Made by a program: the position numbers and the translations under genes. Under the pieces are notes generated by a model. The model was not told the DNA's origin and did not search any database. It was given only the letters and a program-made list of their open reading frames with translations. Below, piece by piece: positions 54,143 through 62,877 of a DNA stretch of 64,000 bases (its first letter is position 1; every line of letters begins with the position of its first letter). This DNA is from Agromyces salentinus (GTDB lineage Bacteria; Actinomycetota; Actinomycetes; Actinomycetales; Microbacteriaceae): positions 124,001 through 188,000 of the forward strand of contig NZ_WBIR01000003.1 of assembly GCF_009749395.1 (NCBI RefSeq). Reading direction: 5' to 3'.

Positions 54143-54574
54143 ATGTTCGAGACCCTCATGGCGACGGCCGTCCTGCCCGCATCCGACCTCGACCGAGCCC
54201 GCACGTGGTGGCATGACGTGCTCGGGCGGGATCCGGTCCATGACCAGGCCGACGGCGCCGGACTCTTCTACGACGTGGGCGGCACCATCGTGATGGTGTA
54301 CCGCACGCAGTTCGCCGGCACCGCCGAGAACACCGCGTTCAACCTCATGACCGACGACCTCGACCGGGACATGGCCGCGCTCCGCGATCGCGGCGTGTCG
54401 TTCCACGAGTACGACCTGCCCGGGCTCACCACGACCGGCGGCGTGGCCGAGCTCGGCGACGAGCGCAGCGCGTGGTTCAGCGACAGCGAGGGCAACATCT
54501 TCGCGATCGGCGAGTTGTCGCCCGAGATGTCGGCGCGCCTGCGGCAGATGGTGCCGAACGCCCCGGGCGCCTGA
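54143..54574 (+). CDS. VOC (glyoxalase/bleomycin resistance) superfamily protein
   Basis: A 143-residue protein with two beta-alpha-beta-beta-beta modules: MATAVLPASDLDRARTWWHDVLGRDPV to VGGTIVMVYRTQFAGTA, and NLMTDDLDRDMAALRDRGVSF to DERSAWFSDSEGNIFAIGE. The expected metal ligands are poorly conserved, so it may bind a small molecule rather than catalyse. Starts at ATG 54143 behind GAGGAA. Stands alone, convergent with the OYE gene. Confidence 0.82.
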   Translation: MFETLMATAVLPASDLDRARTWWHDVLGRDPVHDQADGAGLFYDVGGTIVMVYRTQFAGTAENTAFNLMTDDLDRDMAALRDRGVSFHEYDLPGLTTTGGVAELGDERSAWFSDSEGNIFAIGELSPEMSARLRQMVPNAPGA

Positions 54575-54584
54575 CCGCCGGCGG

Positions 54585-55703
54585 TCACCACTCGCCGTCG
54601 TTGACCTCGGCCCTGGCCCGCAGGTACTGCACGGGCCACATCGACGTGCCCGCACCGAGTTCGTGGGCCGCGCGCAGCGCGAAGTGCGGGTCGCGCATCA
54701 TCGCCCGGCCGAACATGACGGCGTCGGCGCTCCCCGACGAGACGAGGTCGTCGGCATGGCGGGCGTCCGTGATGCGGCCGACGGCCGAGACGAGGACGTC
54801 GGCGTGCTCGCCGACGTACTCGGCGTGCGGTGCCTGGTATCCGGGAAAGACGGGGATGTGCGCGTTCGCGACCAGGCCGCCGGTCGAGACGTCGAAGAAG
54901 TCCGCGCCCGCCTCCCGGCACCACCTGGCCACGATGGCCGTCTGCGCCTCGTCCCAACCGCCGTCGACCCAGTCGGTCGCCGAGAACCGCACGAACACGG
55001 GCATCTCCTCGCCGACCTCGGCTCGCACGGCGCGCACGATCTCGAGCAGCAGGCGCGCGCGGCCCTGGAGGTCGCCGCCCCAGCCGTCGGTGCGCAGGTT
55101 CGACAGCGGCGAGAGGAACTGGTGCACGAGGTATCCGTGCGCCGCGTGCACCTCGACGAGGTCGAAGCCCGCGTCGGCGGCGCGTCGTGCCCCGGCGCGG
55201 AAGTCCTCGATGACCTGGCGGATGCCGGGCTCGTCGAGCGCGATCGGTTCGCGGAGGCCCTCGAACGCCTGCGCCGAGGCCGAGACCGTCGGCCAGCCGC
55301 CGGCGTCGAGGGGCTGCGAGCCCGGCCGGCGCAGGAACTCCGCCCACACGGAGGCCTTTCGGCCGGCGTGCGCGAGCTGGATTCCCGCCGCAGCCCCCTG
55401 CGAGCGGATGAATCGGGTGATGCGCGACCAGGCCGCGGCCTGCTCGTCGTTCCAGATGCCCGTGTCGTGGTCGGAGATCCGGCCCTCGGGACTCACGCCC
55501 GTGGCCTCGGCCATGACGAGCCCCGCTCCGCCCGCGGCCATCGAGCCGAGGTGCACGAGATGCCACTCGTGCGGCACGCCGTCGAGCTCCGTGACCGAGT
55601 ACTGGCAGAGCGGCGGAACCCACACCCGATTGCGGATCGTGAGGCCGCGGATCGTGATCGGGCGGAACAGGGCCGGCGTCGAGTCGGCGTGCGTCTCGCT
55701 CAC
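54585..55703 (-). CDS. Old-yellow-enzyme family NADH:flavin oxidoreductase (YqjM-like)
   Basis: A 372-residue FMN-dependent TIM-barrel ene-reductase. WVPPLCQYSV carries the Cys and Tyr of the thermophilic-like YqjM class, QLAHAGRKAS follows, and EVHAAHGYLVHQFLSPLSNLRTDGWGG has the His pair and Arg for substrate and FMN. GRAMMRDPHFALRAAHELG is the C-terminal FMN-phosphate region. It reduces activated C=C bonds; the natural substrate is unknown. GTG 55703 overlaps the HAD gene stop as GTGA. Confidence 0.88.
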   Translation of the reverse strand: MSETHADSTPALFRPITIRGLTIRNRVWVPPLCQYSVTELDGVPHEWHLVHLGSMAAGGAGLVMAEATGVSPEGRISDHDTGIWNDEQAAAWSRITRFIRSQGAAAGIQLAHAGRKASVWAEFLRRPGSQPLDAGGWPTVSASAQAFEGLREPIALDEPGIRQVIEDFRAGARRAADAGFDLVEVHAAHGYLVHQFLSPLSNLRTDGWGGDLQGRARLLLEIVRAVRAEVGEEMPVFVRFSATDWVDGGWDEAQTAIVARWCREAGADFFDVSTGGLVANAHIPVFPGYQAPHAEYVGEHADVLVSAVGRITDARHADDLVSSGSADAVMFGRAMMRDPHFALRAAHELGAGTSMWPVQYLRARAEVNDGEW

Positions 55704-56347
55704 GAGGCCAGCTCGCGCAGCCACGACTCGAGGTCGGCCGCGCCCGTGAACACGTGGCCCTCACCACCCACGGCGAGCGAGCCGGCGACGTTCTCGGCCT
55801 TGTTGTCGACGAACACGAACCGGTCGGGCGAGATGCCGAGCTCGGCGATGACGTGCTCGTAGATGGCGGCGTCGGGCTTCACGAGATCCAGCTCGCCACT
55901 GACGAAGACGCGCTCGAAGAGGGGCGCGAACGAGCCCGATCGAAGCCATCCCGAGTAGTCGGCCGCCGCGTTCGAGAGCAGCGCGAGCCGGGTCCCGCCG
56001 TCGTGGAGCGCGTGCAGCACGCGGAGCGTGCCGGGGTCGACGCTGAGCCAGCTGCGGTGGTCGATCGCCCAGAGCTCGTGCACGTCGATGCGGCTCCAGT
56101 CGGCTCCGAGATCGGAGGCGACATCCGCCCAGTATTCGGCGATGGAGCTGCTGCCCTGGTCCAGCGCCGCGCGATGACGCCAGTACGCGGTCCAGAAGGC
56201 GGCCTCCGCGGCGTCGCCCGCGACGCCGGCGCGTGCCAGGAGGGTCGCGCGATCGGCGTCGCTCGGACTCCGCGAGATGACCTCGCCGTAATCGAACACG
56301 ACCACGCGGGGTGAGAGTCGGATGGGTTCGAGGGCTGTCGCTTGCAT
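55700..56347 (-). CDS. HAD-superfamily hydrolase
   Basis: A 215-residue haloacid dehalogenase-like protein. Motif I is VVVFDYGEVI, with Asp as nucleophile and Gly where phosphatases have the second Asp; motif II is LLSNAAADY, motif III Lys lies in LVKPDAAIYE, and motif IV is FVFVDNKAENV. The missing acid/base Asp resembles YihX-like and other atypical HADs, so phosphatase activity should be assumed with care. Co-transcribed with the OYE gene. ATG 56347 is 23 nt from the divergent nnrD start. Confidence 0.82.
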   Translation of the reverse strand: MQATALEPIRLSPRVVVFDYGEVISRSPSDADRATLLARAGVAGDAAEAAFWTAYWRHRAALDQGSSSIAEYWADVASDLGADWSRIDVHELWAIDHRSWLSVDPGTLRVLHALHDGGTRLALLSNAAADYSGWLRSGSFAPLFERVFVSGELDLVKPDAAIYEHVIAELGISPDRFVFVDNKAENVAGSLAVGGEGHVFTGAADLESWLRELAS

Positions 56348-56370
56348 CCGCACCAACCTATCGTTGGAGC

Positions 56371-57219
56371 ATGGCCACCGAATGGCGCACCTGGACCGAG
56401 TCCGACGCCCGCAGCTGGATCAGGGCGCCGCAGGCCGATGACGACAAGTACTCCCGCGGCGTGCTCGGCGTGGTGACCGGCTCGATCGAGTACCCCGGCG
56501 CGGCCGTGCTGGGCGTCGAGGCCGCGCACCGCACCGGGACGGGGCTCGTGCGCTACGTCGGCCCACGCACCGTCCGCCGGGCCGTGCTCGACCGGCGCCC
56601 CGAGACGGTCGCCGGCCGGGGGCGCGTCCAGGCGTGGCTGCTCGGTTCCGGCATCGACCCGACACGCCGCTCGTTCATGCTGCTCGGAGACCTGCAGCAC
56701 GCGCTCGCCGACGGCGTGCCGGTCGTGCTCGATTCCGGCGCCCTCGACCTCGTCGGCACGCACACCGCGCCGACCGTGATCACGCCCCACCTGCGCGAGC
56801 TCGTACGCGTGCTGAATGCCCGCGAGATCCGGGCGAGCCTCGAGGAGGTGCGCGCGGCGCCGGGGGAGTGGGCGACGCGGGCCGCCGCCGAGCTCGGCGT
56901 CGTCGTGCTGCTGAAGGGCGCCACCACCCACGTCTGCGACCCGAGCGGCAATCGGCGCACGGTGCTCGCCCCCACCCACTGGCTCGCCACGGCCGGCACC
57001 GGCGACGTGCTGGCCGGCGTGCTCGGCGCCCTCGCGGCGACGCACCACCGAGAACTCTCCCGCAACGCCGAGACGCTCACCGACCTCGCGGCCACGGCGG
57101 CCTGGGTGCAGGGCGAGGCGGCGCTCCGGGCGAGCACGGCCCGTGGCGGCGGTCCGGTGACCGCGCTCGACGTCGCCGAGGCGGTGCCCGATGTCGTCGG
57201 CACGCTGCTCGCGAGCTGA
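56371..57219 (+). CDS. nnrD: ADP-dependent NAD(P)H-hydrate dehydratase
   Basis: A 282-residue ribokinase-like repair enzyme that restores damaged NAD(P)HX to NAD(P)H. KYSRGVLGVVTGS and YPGAAVLGVEAAHRTGTGLVRYVG form the substrate side; VLLKGATTHV and LATAGTGDVLAGVLGALAA give the nucleotide-binding Lys and the GTGD catalytic Asp. The epimerase domain NnrE is not fused. TATCGT (56359-56364) lies 6 nt before the ATG, and TTGGAG also precedes it. Confidence 0.92.
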   Translation: MATEWRTWTESDARSWIRAPQADDDKYSRGVLGVVTGSIEYPGAAVLGVEAAHRTGTGLVRYVGPRTVRRAVLDRRPETVAGRGRVQAWLLGSGIDPTRRSFMLLGDLQHALADGVPVVLDSGALDLVGTHTAPTVITPHLRELVRVLNAREIRASLEEVRAAPGEWATRAAAELGVVVLLKGATTHVCDPSGNRRTVLAPTHWLATAGTGDVLAGVLGALAATHHRELSRNAETLTDLAATAAWVQGEAALRASTARGGGPVTALDVAEAVPDVVGTLLAS

Positions 57220-57267
57220 CCCGTCGGCGCCGCGCTCGCCCCGGGGCGCTCCCCGACTCGCCGGACC

Positions 57268-58023
57268 CTACTCGCGGAGGAACCGCGTCAGGAACTCGCG
57301 CGTGCGCGCCTCGCGCGGCGCCGTGAAGAACTCGTGCGCCGGCGCGTCCTCGATGATCCGCCCCGCGTCGAGGAACACCACGCGGTCGGCGACCTCGCGG
57401 GCGAAGGCCATCTCGTGCGTGGCCATCAGGATCGTCGTGCCGCCCTCGGCGAGCGAGCGGACGAGGGCGAGCACCTCGCCGACGAGTTCGGGGTCGAGGG
57501 CGCTCGTGACCTCGTCGAGCAGCAGGAGCTCCGGCCCGGTCGCGATGGCGCGCACGATCGCGACCCGCTGCTGCTGGCCCCCCGAGAGCCGGTCGGGGAA
57601 CGCCGCCGCGAACCCCGCGAGCCCGACGGAGTCGAGCAGCTCGAGGCCCCGGCGCTCGGCGTCGGCTCGCGGCATCCGGTGCACGAGCCGTGCTGCGAGC
57701 GTGACGTTGTCGAGCACGCTGAGGTGCGGGAAGAGGTTGTAGTGCTGGAAGACCACGCCGATGCGGGCGCGGACGGCATCGGCGTCGACCCGCGGATCGC
57801 TGACGTCCTCGCCGGCGAGCAGGATCTCGCCGTCGTCGATGGTCTCGAGCAGGTTGACGGTGCGCAGCAGGGTGGACTTGCCCGACCCGGACGCGCCGAC
57901 GAGCGCGACGACCTGGTGCGCGTCGACGTCGAGGTCGACGCCGTCGAGCACGAGCTTCTCGCCGAAGGAGCGACGGATGCCGCGGAGCCGGAGCAGCCCC
58001 GGCGTATCGGTGGCGGCGTTCAT
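57268..58023 (-). CDS. Polar amino-acid ABC transporter ATP-binding protein
   Basis: A 251-residue ATPase of the GlnQ/HisP type. Walker A is GASGSGKST (43-51), the Q-loop is VFQHYNLFPHLSVLDNV, the signature is LSGGQQQR, Walker B is LLLLDEVTSALDP, and the switch His lies in MATHEMAFAREVAD. The MAFAR motif marks the polar amino-acid uptake class. The ATG overlaps the permease stop by 4 nt. Confidence 0.93.
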   Translation of the reverse strand: MNAATDTPGLLRLRGIRRSFGEKLVLDGVDLDVDAHQVVALVGASGSGKSTLLRTVNLLETIDDGEILLAGEDVSDPRVDADAVRARIGVVFQHYNLFPHLSVLDNVTLAARLVHRMPRADAERRGLELLDSVGLAGFAAAFPDRLSGGQQQRVAIVRAIATGPELLLLDEVTSALDPELVGEVLALVRSLAEGGTTILMATHEMAFAREVADRVVFLDAGRIIEDAPAHEFFTAPREARTREFLTRFLRE

Positions 58024-58928
58024 ACGATGCTCCCGGCCTGCTCGCGGGCCCGCATGCGCGCCGAGACCCAGTCGGTGAGGCGGATCATCGGCCAGGCGAG
58101 CAGCACGAACAGCAGGCCCGCCACGACGTAGGGCGTGAAGTTGTAGAAGTGCGCCGACTCGATCTGCGCGGCACGTACCGCGTCGACCGCGCCGAGCACG
58201 GAGATGAGGCCCACGTCCTTCTGCATGGCGACGAAGTCGTTCATGAGCGCGGGCGTCACCTTGCGGAGGGCCTGCGGCAGGACGATCCGGCGCATCGTCT
58301 GCCCGTGCCCGAGCCCGAGCGAGCGGGCTGCCAGGCGCTGGGACGGATGCACGGCCTCGATGCCGGCGCGGAACACCTCGGACACGTACGCCGAGTAGGT
58401 GAGGATGAGCGCGAGCGTGCCCCAGACGGCCACGGGAACCCGAGGGAAGAAGTCGAGGCCGGGGATGCCGAAGCCCACGAGGTAGAGCACGATGATGAGC
58501 GGCATGCCGCGGAACAGGTCGGTGTAACCGGCCGCGAGGGCCCGGAGCGGGAAGAACACCGGACCGCGCAGGGTGCGCAGGGTCGCGAGCAGGAGGGCCA
58601 CGAGGGTGACGCCGATGCTCGCGGCCACGAGGACCTGGATGTTCAGCCACAGTCCCTCGAGGATGCGCGGCAGCGAGGCGAGCGCGACCTCGGGATCGAA
58701 GAAGGAGGCCTGGACCTTCGCCCAGCCGGGGGACCCCAGGAGCGCCCACAGCAGGAGCCCCGCGAAGACGAGCGTCGAGCCCGCGCTGACCAGGACGGAA
58801 CGCCGGGTCTGCCTGCGGCGGAAGGAGCGTCGCTCGAGCTCGCGCTCGCTCGGCTGCCAGGACGGTTCGCCGGATCGCCCGCGGTCGTCGGGGACGGACG
58901 CGGCGTCCGTCTGGGTCGGTTCAGGCAC
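58020..58928 (-). CDS. Polar amino-acid ABC transporter permease
   Basis: A 302-residue permease. After a polar N-terminus (~1-45) come about six membrane helices. The HisM/GlnP-type motif TDLFRGMPLIIVLYLVGFG and the EAA loop SEVFRAGIEAVHPSQRLAARSLGLG identify the class. A single permease gene indicates a homodimer. It is encoded 44 nt after the binding-protein gene and overlaps the ATPase gene. The substrate could be glutamine, glutamate, arginine or a related amino acid. Confidence 0.92.
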   Translation of the reverse strand: MPEPTQTDAASVPDDRGRSGEPSWQPSERELERRSFRRRQTRRSVLVSAGSTLVFAGLLLWALLGSPGWAKVQASFFDPEVALASLPRILEGLWLNIQVLVAASIGVTLVALLLATLRTLRGPVFFPLRALAAGYTDLFRGMPLIIVLYLVGFGIPGLDFFPRVPVAVWGTLALILTYSAYVSEVFRAGIEAVHPSQRLAARSLGLGHGQTMRRIVLPQALRKVTPALMNDFVAMQKDVGLISVLGAVDAVRAAQIESAHFYNFTPYVVAGLLFVLLAWPMIRLTDWVSARMRAREQAGSIV

Positions 58929-58972
58929 GATGCAACGTTAGCCGTGCGTCGAGCGGTCGGTGCGGGGGGCGG

Positions 58973-59812
58973 TCAGTCGAGCAGCGGGGCGGCATCGCCG
59001 CCCAGCCACTCGGTGGCCAGCTCGTCGAGCGTGCCGTCCTCGCGGAGCGCGTCGACCGCGGCCGTGACGTCGGCGGTGAGCGGGGAGTCCTTCGGGAGCA
59101 CGAACCCGAACTCGTCTCCGCCGCCGGCTGCGGTGGGCAGCTGCCCGACGATGGCACCGCCGTCGAGCTCGACGCCGGTCAGGTAGAACGCCGTGGGCAG
59201 GTCGACGACGATCGCGTCGACCGTGCCGTTCTGCAGCGCGAGCTTGGCATCGTCGTTCGTGTTGAACACCTGGGCGCCGGCCGTCGGCGCGATGGCCTCC
59301 TCGATGGCCTCGAAGCTCGTCGTGCCGACCTGGGCGCCGATGAGGAGGTCCTTCAGGTCGGCGATGGAGCCGGCGGATGCCGCGGGCGAGTCCTCGACCG
59401 TGATGACGACCTGGGTGGTCTCGTAGTACGGCGACGAGAAGTCGACGTTCTCGGCCCGCTCGGGGGTGATCGAGAACTGCTGCAGGTTCACGTCGAAGTC
59501 CTTCGGGCCGGGCGCGATCGCCTGGTCGAAGGTGGAGCGCACCCACACGACGTCCTCCTCGGCGAAGCCGAGTTCCCCGGCGACGGCGTAGGCGACGGCA
59601 GCCTCGAAGCCCTCGCCCGACTCGGGCGCGTCGTCGATGACCCACGGGTAGTAGGCGGGCTCGCCGGTGCCGACGGTGAACTTGCCGTCCGTCACGTGCC
59701 CGTCGCCGGCGGCGTCGGTTGAGCCGGTGTCGCCGCCCCCGGCCGAGCAGCCGGCGAGGGCGAGGGTCGCCGAAGCGGTCAGGAGCAGTGCGGCGAGGGT
59801 GCGTCGGGTCAT
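58973..59812 (-). CDS. ABC transporter substrate-binding lipoprotein
   Basis: A 279-residue lipoprotein of the SBP_bac_3 family. The signal peptide MTRRTLAALLLTASATLALA leads to lipobox Cys22 (LALAGC). The core includes EGFEAAVAYAVAGELGF, FDVNLQQFSITPERAENVDFSSPYY and NGTVDAIVVDLPTAFYL. It catches a polar amino acid outside the membrane. GGAGG lies 9 nt upstream of the ATG. First gene of the three-gene operon. Confidence 0.92.
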   Translation of the reverse strand: MTRRTLAALLLTASATLALAGCSAGGGDTGSTDAAGDGHVTDGKFTVGTGEPAYYPWVIDDAPESGEGFEAAVAYAVAGELGFAEEDVVWVRSTFDQAIAPGPKDFDVNLQQFSITPERAENVDFSSPYYETTQVVITVEDSPAASAGSIADLKDLLIGAQVGTTSFEAIEEAIAPTAGAQVFNTNDDAKLALQNGTVDAIVVDLPTAFYLTGVELDGGAIVGQLPTAAGGGDEFGFVLPKDSPLTADVTAAVDALREDGTLDELATEWLGGDAAPLLD

Positions 59813-59893
59813 GGGTTGCCTCCGGGGTCGTCGCTCAAGCTTGACCGATCCCGCGCGGCCGCGGGCCGCGCGTGGCGGATTGTGACACTCGGA

Positions 59894-59899
59894 TAGGCT
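59894..59899 (+). promoter_or_regulatory. -10 hexamer TAGGCT, leaderless type
   Basis: TAGGCT ends 7 nt before ATG 59907. Confidence 0.45.
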
Positions 59900-59906
59900 C
59901 GCACGC

Positions 59907-61166
59907 ATGACGGACGGGGGCACGGAGGCGACGTCCGCGCCGCGTCTCCGCCGGTTCGTCCGAGGCCGCGCCGCGCTGTGGGCCGCCTTCATCGTCGTGC
60001 ACCTCGCCCTGTCGCTGCTGAACCTGTACGCACAGGGCTACCCCCTCGGCGACGTCACGGGCGTGTACCTGCGCTGGGCCGAGAGCGCCGCGCAGGGCTG
60101 GGTGCGCATGGGCATCGACACGCCCTGGGTCTACCCGATCCTCGCCTTCGTGCCGATGACCCTCGCCCTCGCCTTCGGCGCGGCCTGGTACGGGCAGGCG
60201 TGGCTCCTGCTCATGACCGTGCTGGACGCCGTCGCGTTCTCGATCCTGCTCGGCACGGCGCGGCTCTCGCGCACGAGGCGCATCGCCGCGTGGTGGTGGC
60301 TCGCGTTCCTCGCGCTGCTCGGCCCGATCGCGCTCGGGCGCATCGACGCGGTCACGGTGCCGTTCGCGATGGTCGGACTGCTCATGGCCGCCGGACGCCC
60401 GCGCGTGGCATCCGTGCTGCTGACCGTCGGAGCCTGGGTGAAGGTGTGGCCCGCGGCGCTCATCGCGGCGCTGGTGATCGCCTCGCGCCGACGGCGCGAG
60501 GTCCTCGGCATCGCGGTCGCCCTCAGCATCGGCATCCTCATCGTGAGCCTGTTCGCCGGTTCGGGCCTGAACGCGTTCGGCTTCATCGAGGAACAGGCCG
60601 GCCGGGGCCTGCAGATCGAGGCGCCCATCGCGGTCGCGTGGCTCTGGCAAATGGTCGCGGGGGCAGAGGACGTGCGCATCGTCTACGCACGGGACATCCT
60701 CACGTTCCAGATCGACGGCCCGGGGGCGGATGCCGCGGCGGCGCTCACGACGCCCGTGATGGCACTCGGCGTGGCGGCCGTCGTGCTGCTCGGGATCCGC
60801 GCCGTGCGCCGGGGCGCGGCCTTCGGCCGCGTGTTGCCGCCGCTCGCCCTGGCGTTCCTGGTCGTGCTGATGCTCGCGAACAAGGTGGGGTCGCCGCAGT
60901 TCGTCGCGTGGCTCGCGGCGCCGGTCGTGCTCGGGCTGGTCTACCGTCCGGCCCGATTCGCGGTGCCGGCGCTGCTCGCCGCCGCGGTCGCGCTGTTCAC
61001 GCAGGTCATCTACCCGTACTGGTACGGCTGGCTCCTCGTCGCCGATCCGGCCTTCGTCTTCCTGCTCACCGTGAAGGTCGCCCTGCTCGTCGCGCTGCTC
61101 GTGTGGGCGGTGCGGGCGTTGTGGCAGGCTGGAACGCGACGGGATGCTGCGCCGCTGCCCACGTGA
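59907..61166 (+). CDS. Integral membrane glycosyltransferase, GT87/DUF2029-like
   Basis: A 419-residue protein with about ten membrane helices. The acidic residues needed by GT-C enzymes lie in the first loop (QGYPLGDVTGVYLRWAESAA). GRIDAVTVPFAMVGLLMAAGRPR and VGAWVKVWPAALIAALV resemble polyprenol-phosphate-mannose dependent mannosyltransferases of the GT87 family. It would add a sugar to an envelope lipoglycan on the outer face. No other GT-C gene is nearby. A ribosome-binding site is absent, and the thiamine-binding gene follows 23 nt later. Confidence 0.75.
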   Translation: MTDGGTEATSAPRLRRFVRGRAALWAAFIVVHLALSLLNLYAQGYPLGDVTGVYLRWAESAAQGWVRMGIDTPWVYPILAFVPMTLALAFGAAWYGQAWLLLMTVLDAVAFSILLGTARLSRTRRIAAWWWLAFLALLGPIALGRIDAVTVPFAMVGLLMAAGRPRVASVLLTVGAWVKVWPAALIAALVIASRRRREVLGIAVALSIGILIVSLFAGSGLNAFGFIEEQAGRGLQIEAPIAVAWLWQMVAGAEDVRIVYARDILTFQIDGPGADAAAALTTPVMALGVAAVVLLGIRAVRRGAAFGRVLPPLALAFLVVLMLANKVGSPQFVAWLAAPVVLGLVYRPARFAVPALLAAAVALFTQVIYPYWYGWLLVADPAFVFLLTVKVALLVALLVWAVRALWQAGTRRDAAPLPT

Positions 61167-61189
61167 CGCGCCCGCCACGAGGAGGAATC

Positions 61190-61495
61190 ATGCTGGTCGC
61201 ATTCTCGGTGGCGCCGAGCGGCACGGGCCGCTCCGACGGAAGCGTGCACGACGCCGTGGCCGCGGCCGTGAAGGTCGTGCGCGAGTCGGGCCTGCCGAAC
61301 CGCACCGACTCGATGTTCACGACGATCGAGGGGGAGTGGGACGAGGTCTTCGACGTCGTGCGCCGTGCCACCGAAGCCGTGGGGGCGTACGGCTCACGCG
61401 TGTCGCTCGTGCTGAAGGCCGACATCCGGCCGGGGTTCACCGGGGAGCTCGAGGGCAAGGTCGAGCGACTCGAGGCGGCGATCGACGGGGACTGA
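61190..61495 (+). CDS. Thiamine-binding protein, MTH1187/YkoF family
   Basis: A 101-residue ferredoxin-like protein (DUF77). MLVAFSVAPSGTGRSDGSVHDAVAAAVKVV, then PNRTDSMFTTIEGEWDEVFDVV and SRVSLVLKADIRPG are the family core. These small proteins bind thiamine or a related pyrimidine; their cellular task is uncertain. GAGGAGGAA directly before the ATG is the strongest ribosome-binding site in this region, indicating high translation from the shared transcript with the upstream gene. Confidence 0.88.
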   Translation: MLVAFSVAPSGTGRSDGSVHDAVAAAVKVVRESGLPNRTDSMFTTIEGEWDEVFDVVRRATEAVGAYGSRVSLVLKADIRPGFTGELEGKVERLEAAIDGD

Positions 61496-61516
61496 TCCGC
61501 GCCGGGCCGGCCGGAG

Positions 61517-61530
61517 TCGAATCGATTCGA
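61517..61530. promoter_or_regulatory. 14-bp perfect palindrome upstream of the MFS gene
   Basis: TCGAATCGATTCGA lies 22 nt before ATG 61552, at the expected -35/-20 zone if transcription starts at the ATG (GAGAAT at 61540-61545 as -10). It is a good candidate operator for a repressor of the exporter. Confidence 0.45.
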
Positions 61531-61551
61531 GTCCTGTGCGAGAATCGACGG

Positions 61552-62835
61552 ATGACACGGATGACCGACTTCGACGGCGGCCGTCCCGCACTCTCGCCGG
61601 CCCGCATCCGCTTCGCCCTGCTCGCCCTGGCGCTCGGCGGGTTCGGCATCGGGTCCACCGAGTTCGTGGCCATGGGGCTCCTGCCCGAGATCGCCCGCGA
61701 CCTGTTGCCGGGGCTCGCCGCCGCCTCGCCCGACGACGCCAACGCCCAGGCCGGATGGGTCATCTCCGCCTACGCGCTCGGCGTCGTGGTCGGTGCGCCG
61801 ACCATCGCCGCCGCCGCCGCGAAGTGGCCGCGCAAGCGGCTCCTGCTCGTGCTCCTCACCGCCTTCACGCTCGGCACCATCGCGTCCGCGCTGCTGCCGA
61901 CCTTCGGGCTCGTGCTCGTGGCCCGGTTCATCTCGGCGCTGCCGCACGGTGCCTACTTCGGCATCGCCTCGCTCGTGGCCGCGAGCCTCATGGGGCCCGG
62001 CAAGCGGGCGCGCGGCGTCGCGCTCGTGCTCTCCGGGCTCACGATCGCCAACGTCATCGGCGTCCCGGCGATCACGTGGCTCGGCCAGGCCGCGGGCTGG
62101 CGCGTCGCCTACCTGGCGGTCGCCGGCATCTTCGCGCTCACCTTCCTGGCGGTCGCCCTCGCCGTGCCCTACCAGCCGGGCGACCCCGGGGCCACCATCG
62201 CGCGCGAACTCGGGGCGTTCCGTCGCTCGCAGGTCTGGTTCGCGCTCGGCATCGGCGCCATCGGCTTCGGCGGCCTCTTCGCCGTCTACACCTACGTCGC
62301 CCCGCTCGCGATCGAGGTCACCGGACTCCCGGCGGCCGTCGTGCCGCTCGTGCTCGTCGCCTTCGGCCTCGGCATGACCCTCGGCAACTTCGTCGGGGGT
62401 CGCCTCGCCGACTGGAGTGTGCGCCGCAGCATGTACCTCTTCTTCGCGGTGCTCGCGGCCTCGCTCCTCGTGCTCGGGTTCACCGCCTCGAACCCCGTCG
62501 GGCTCTTCATCGGCGTGTTCCTCATCGGCGGCTCCTCCGCGGCGCTCTCGCCGACCATCCAGGCCCGCCTCATGGACGTCGCACGCGACAGCCAGTCGAT
62601 CGCCGCCGCCCTGAACCACTCGGCGCTGAACATCGGCAACAGCCTGGGTGCCCTCTTCGGCGGGCTCGCCATCGCCGCGGGGCTCGGCTACGTCGCCCCC
62701 ATCTGGATCGGCTTCGTCCTCACCCTCGCCGGCATCGGGCTCGCCCTCGCCTCATTCGCGCTCGACCGCTCGCGCGGTCGCCGCGGCGTGGTCGTCCCCT
62801 ACGCGACCGGCGCGGTCGAGGTCGTCGACGCCTGA
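61552..62835 (+). CDS. MFS exporter (AraJ/CmlA-like drug:proton antiporter)
   Basis: A 427-residue transporter with twelve helices. RFALLALALGGFGIGSTEFVAMGLLPEIA is the signature first helix of the arabinose/chloramphenicol exporter group. LVLVARFISALPHGAYFGIASLVAASLM and RKRLLLVLL-like basic loops follow, then a longer central loop and AALNHSALNIGNSLGALFGGL in the second half. The substrate is unknown. No regulator gene adjoins it, but a 14-bp palindrome sits in the promoter. A hairpin (62845-62877) ends the transcript. Confidence 0.88.
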   Translation: MTRMTDFDGGRPALSPARIRFALLALALGGFGIGSTEFVAMGLLPEIARDLLPGLAAASPDDANAQAGWVISAYALGVVVGAPTIAAAAAKWPRKRLLLVLLTAFTLGTIASALLPTFGLVLVARFISALPHGAYFGIASLVAASLMGPGKRARGVALVLSGLTIANVIGVPAITWLGQAAGWRVAYLAVAGIFALTFLAVALAVPYQPGDPGATIARELGAFRRSQVWFALGIGAIGFGGLFAVYTYVAPLAIEVTGLPAAVVPLVLVAFGLGMTLGNFVGGRLADWSVRRSMYLFFAVLAASLLVLGFTASNPVGLFIGVFLIGGSSAALSPTIQARLMDVARDSQSIAAALNHSALNIGNSLGALFGGLAIAAGLGYVAPIWIGFVLTLAGIGLALASFALDRSRGRRGVVVPYATGAVEVVDA

Positions 62836-62844
62836 GCGCCGAGC

Positions 62845-62877
62845 GAGCGGATGCGGCCCGGACGGCGGCATCCGCTC
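62845..62877. terminator. Hairpin between convergent MFS and regulator genes
   Basis: GAGCGGATGC (62845-62854) pairs with GCATCCGCTC (62868-62877) across a 13-nt loop; it overlaps the stop codon of the response regulator. Confidence 0.65.

Noticed and set aside
61517..61530. T-arm-like TCGAATCGATTCGA, possible tRNA
   Set aside because: No acceptor, D or anticodon stems can be drawn around it; the sequence is a simple palindrome.
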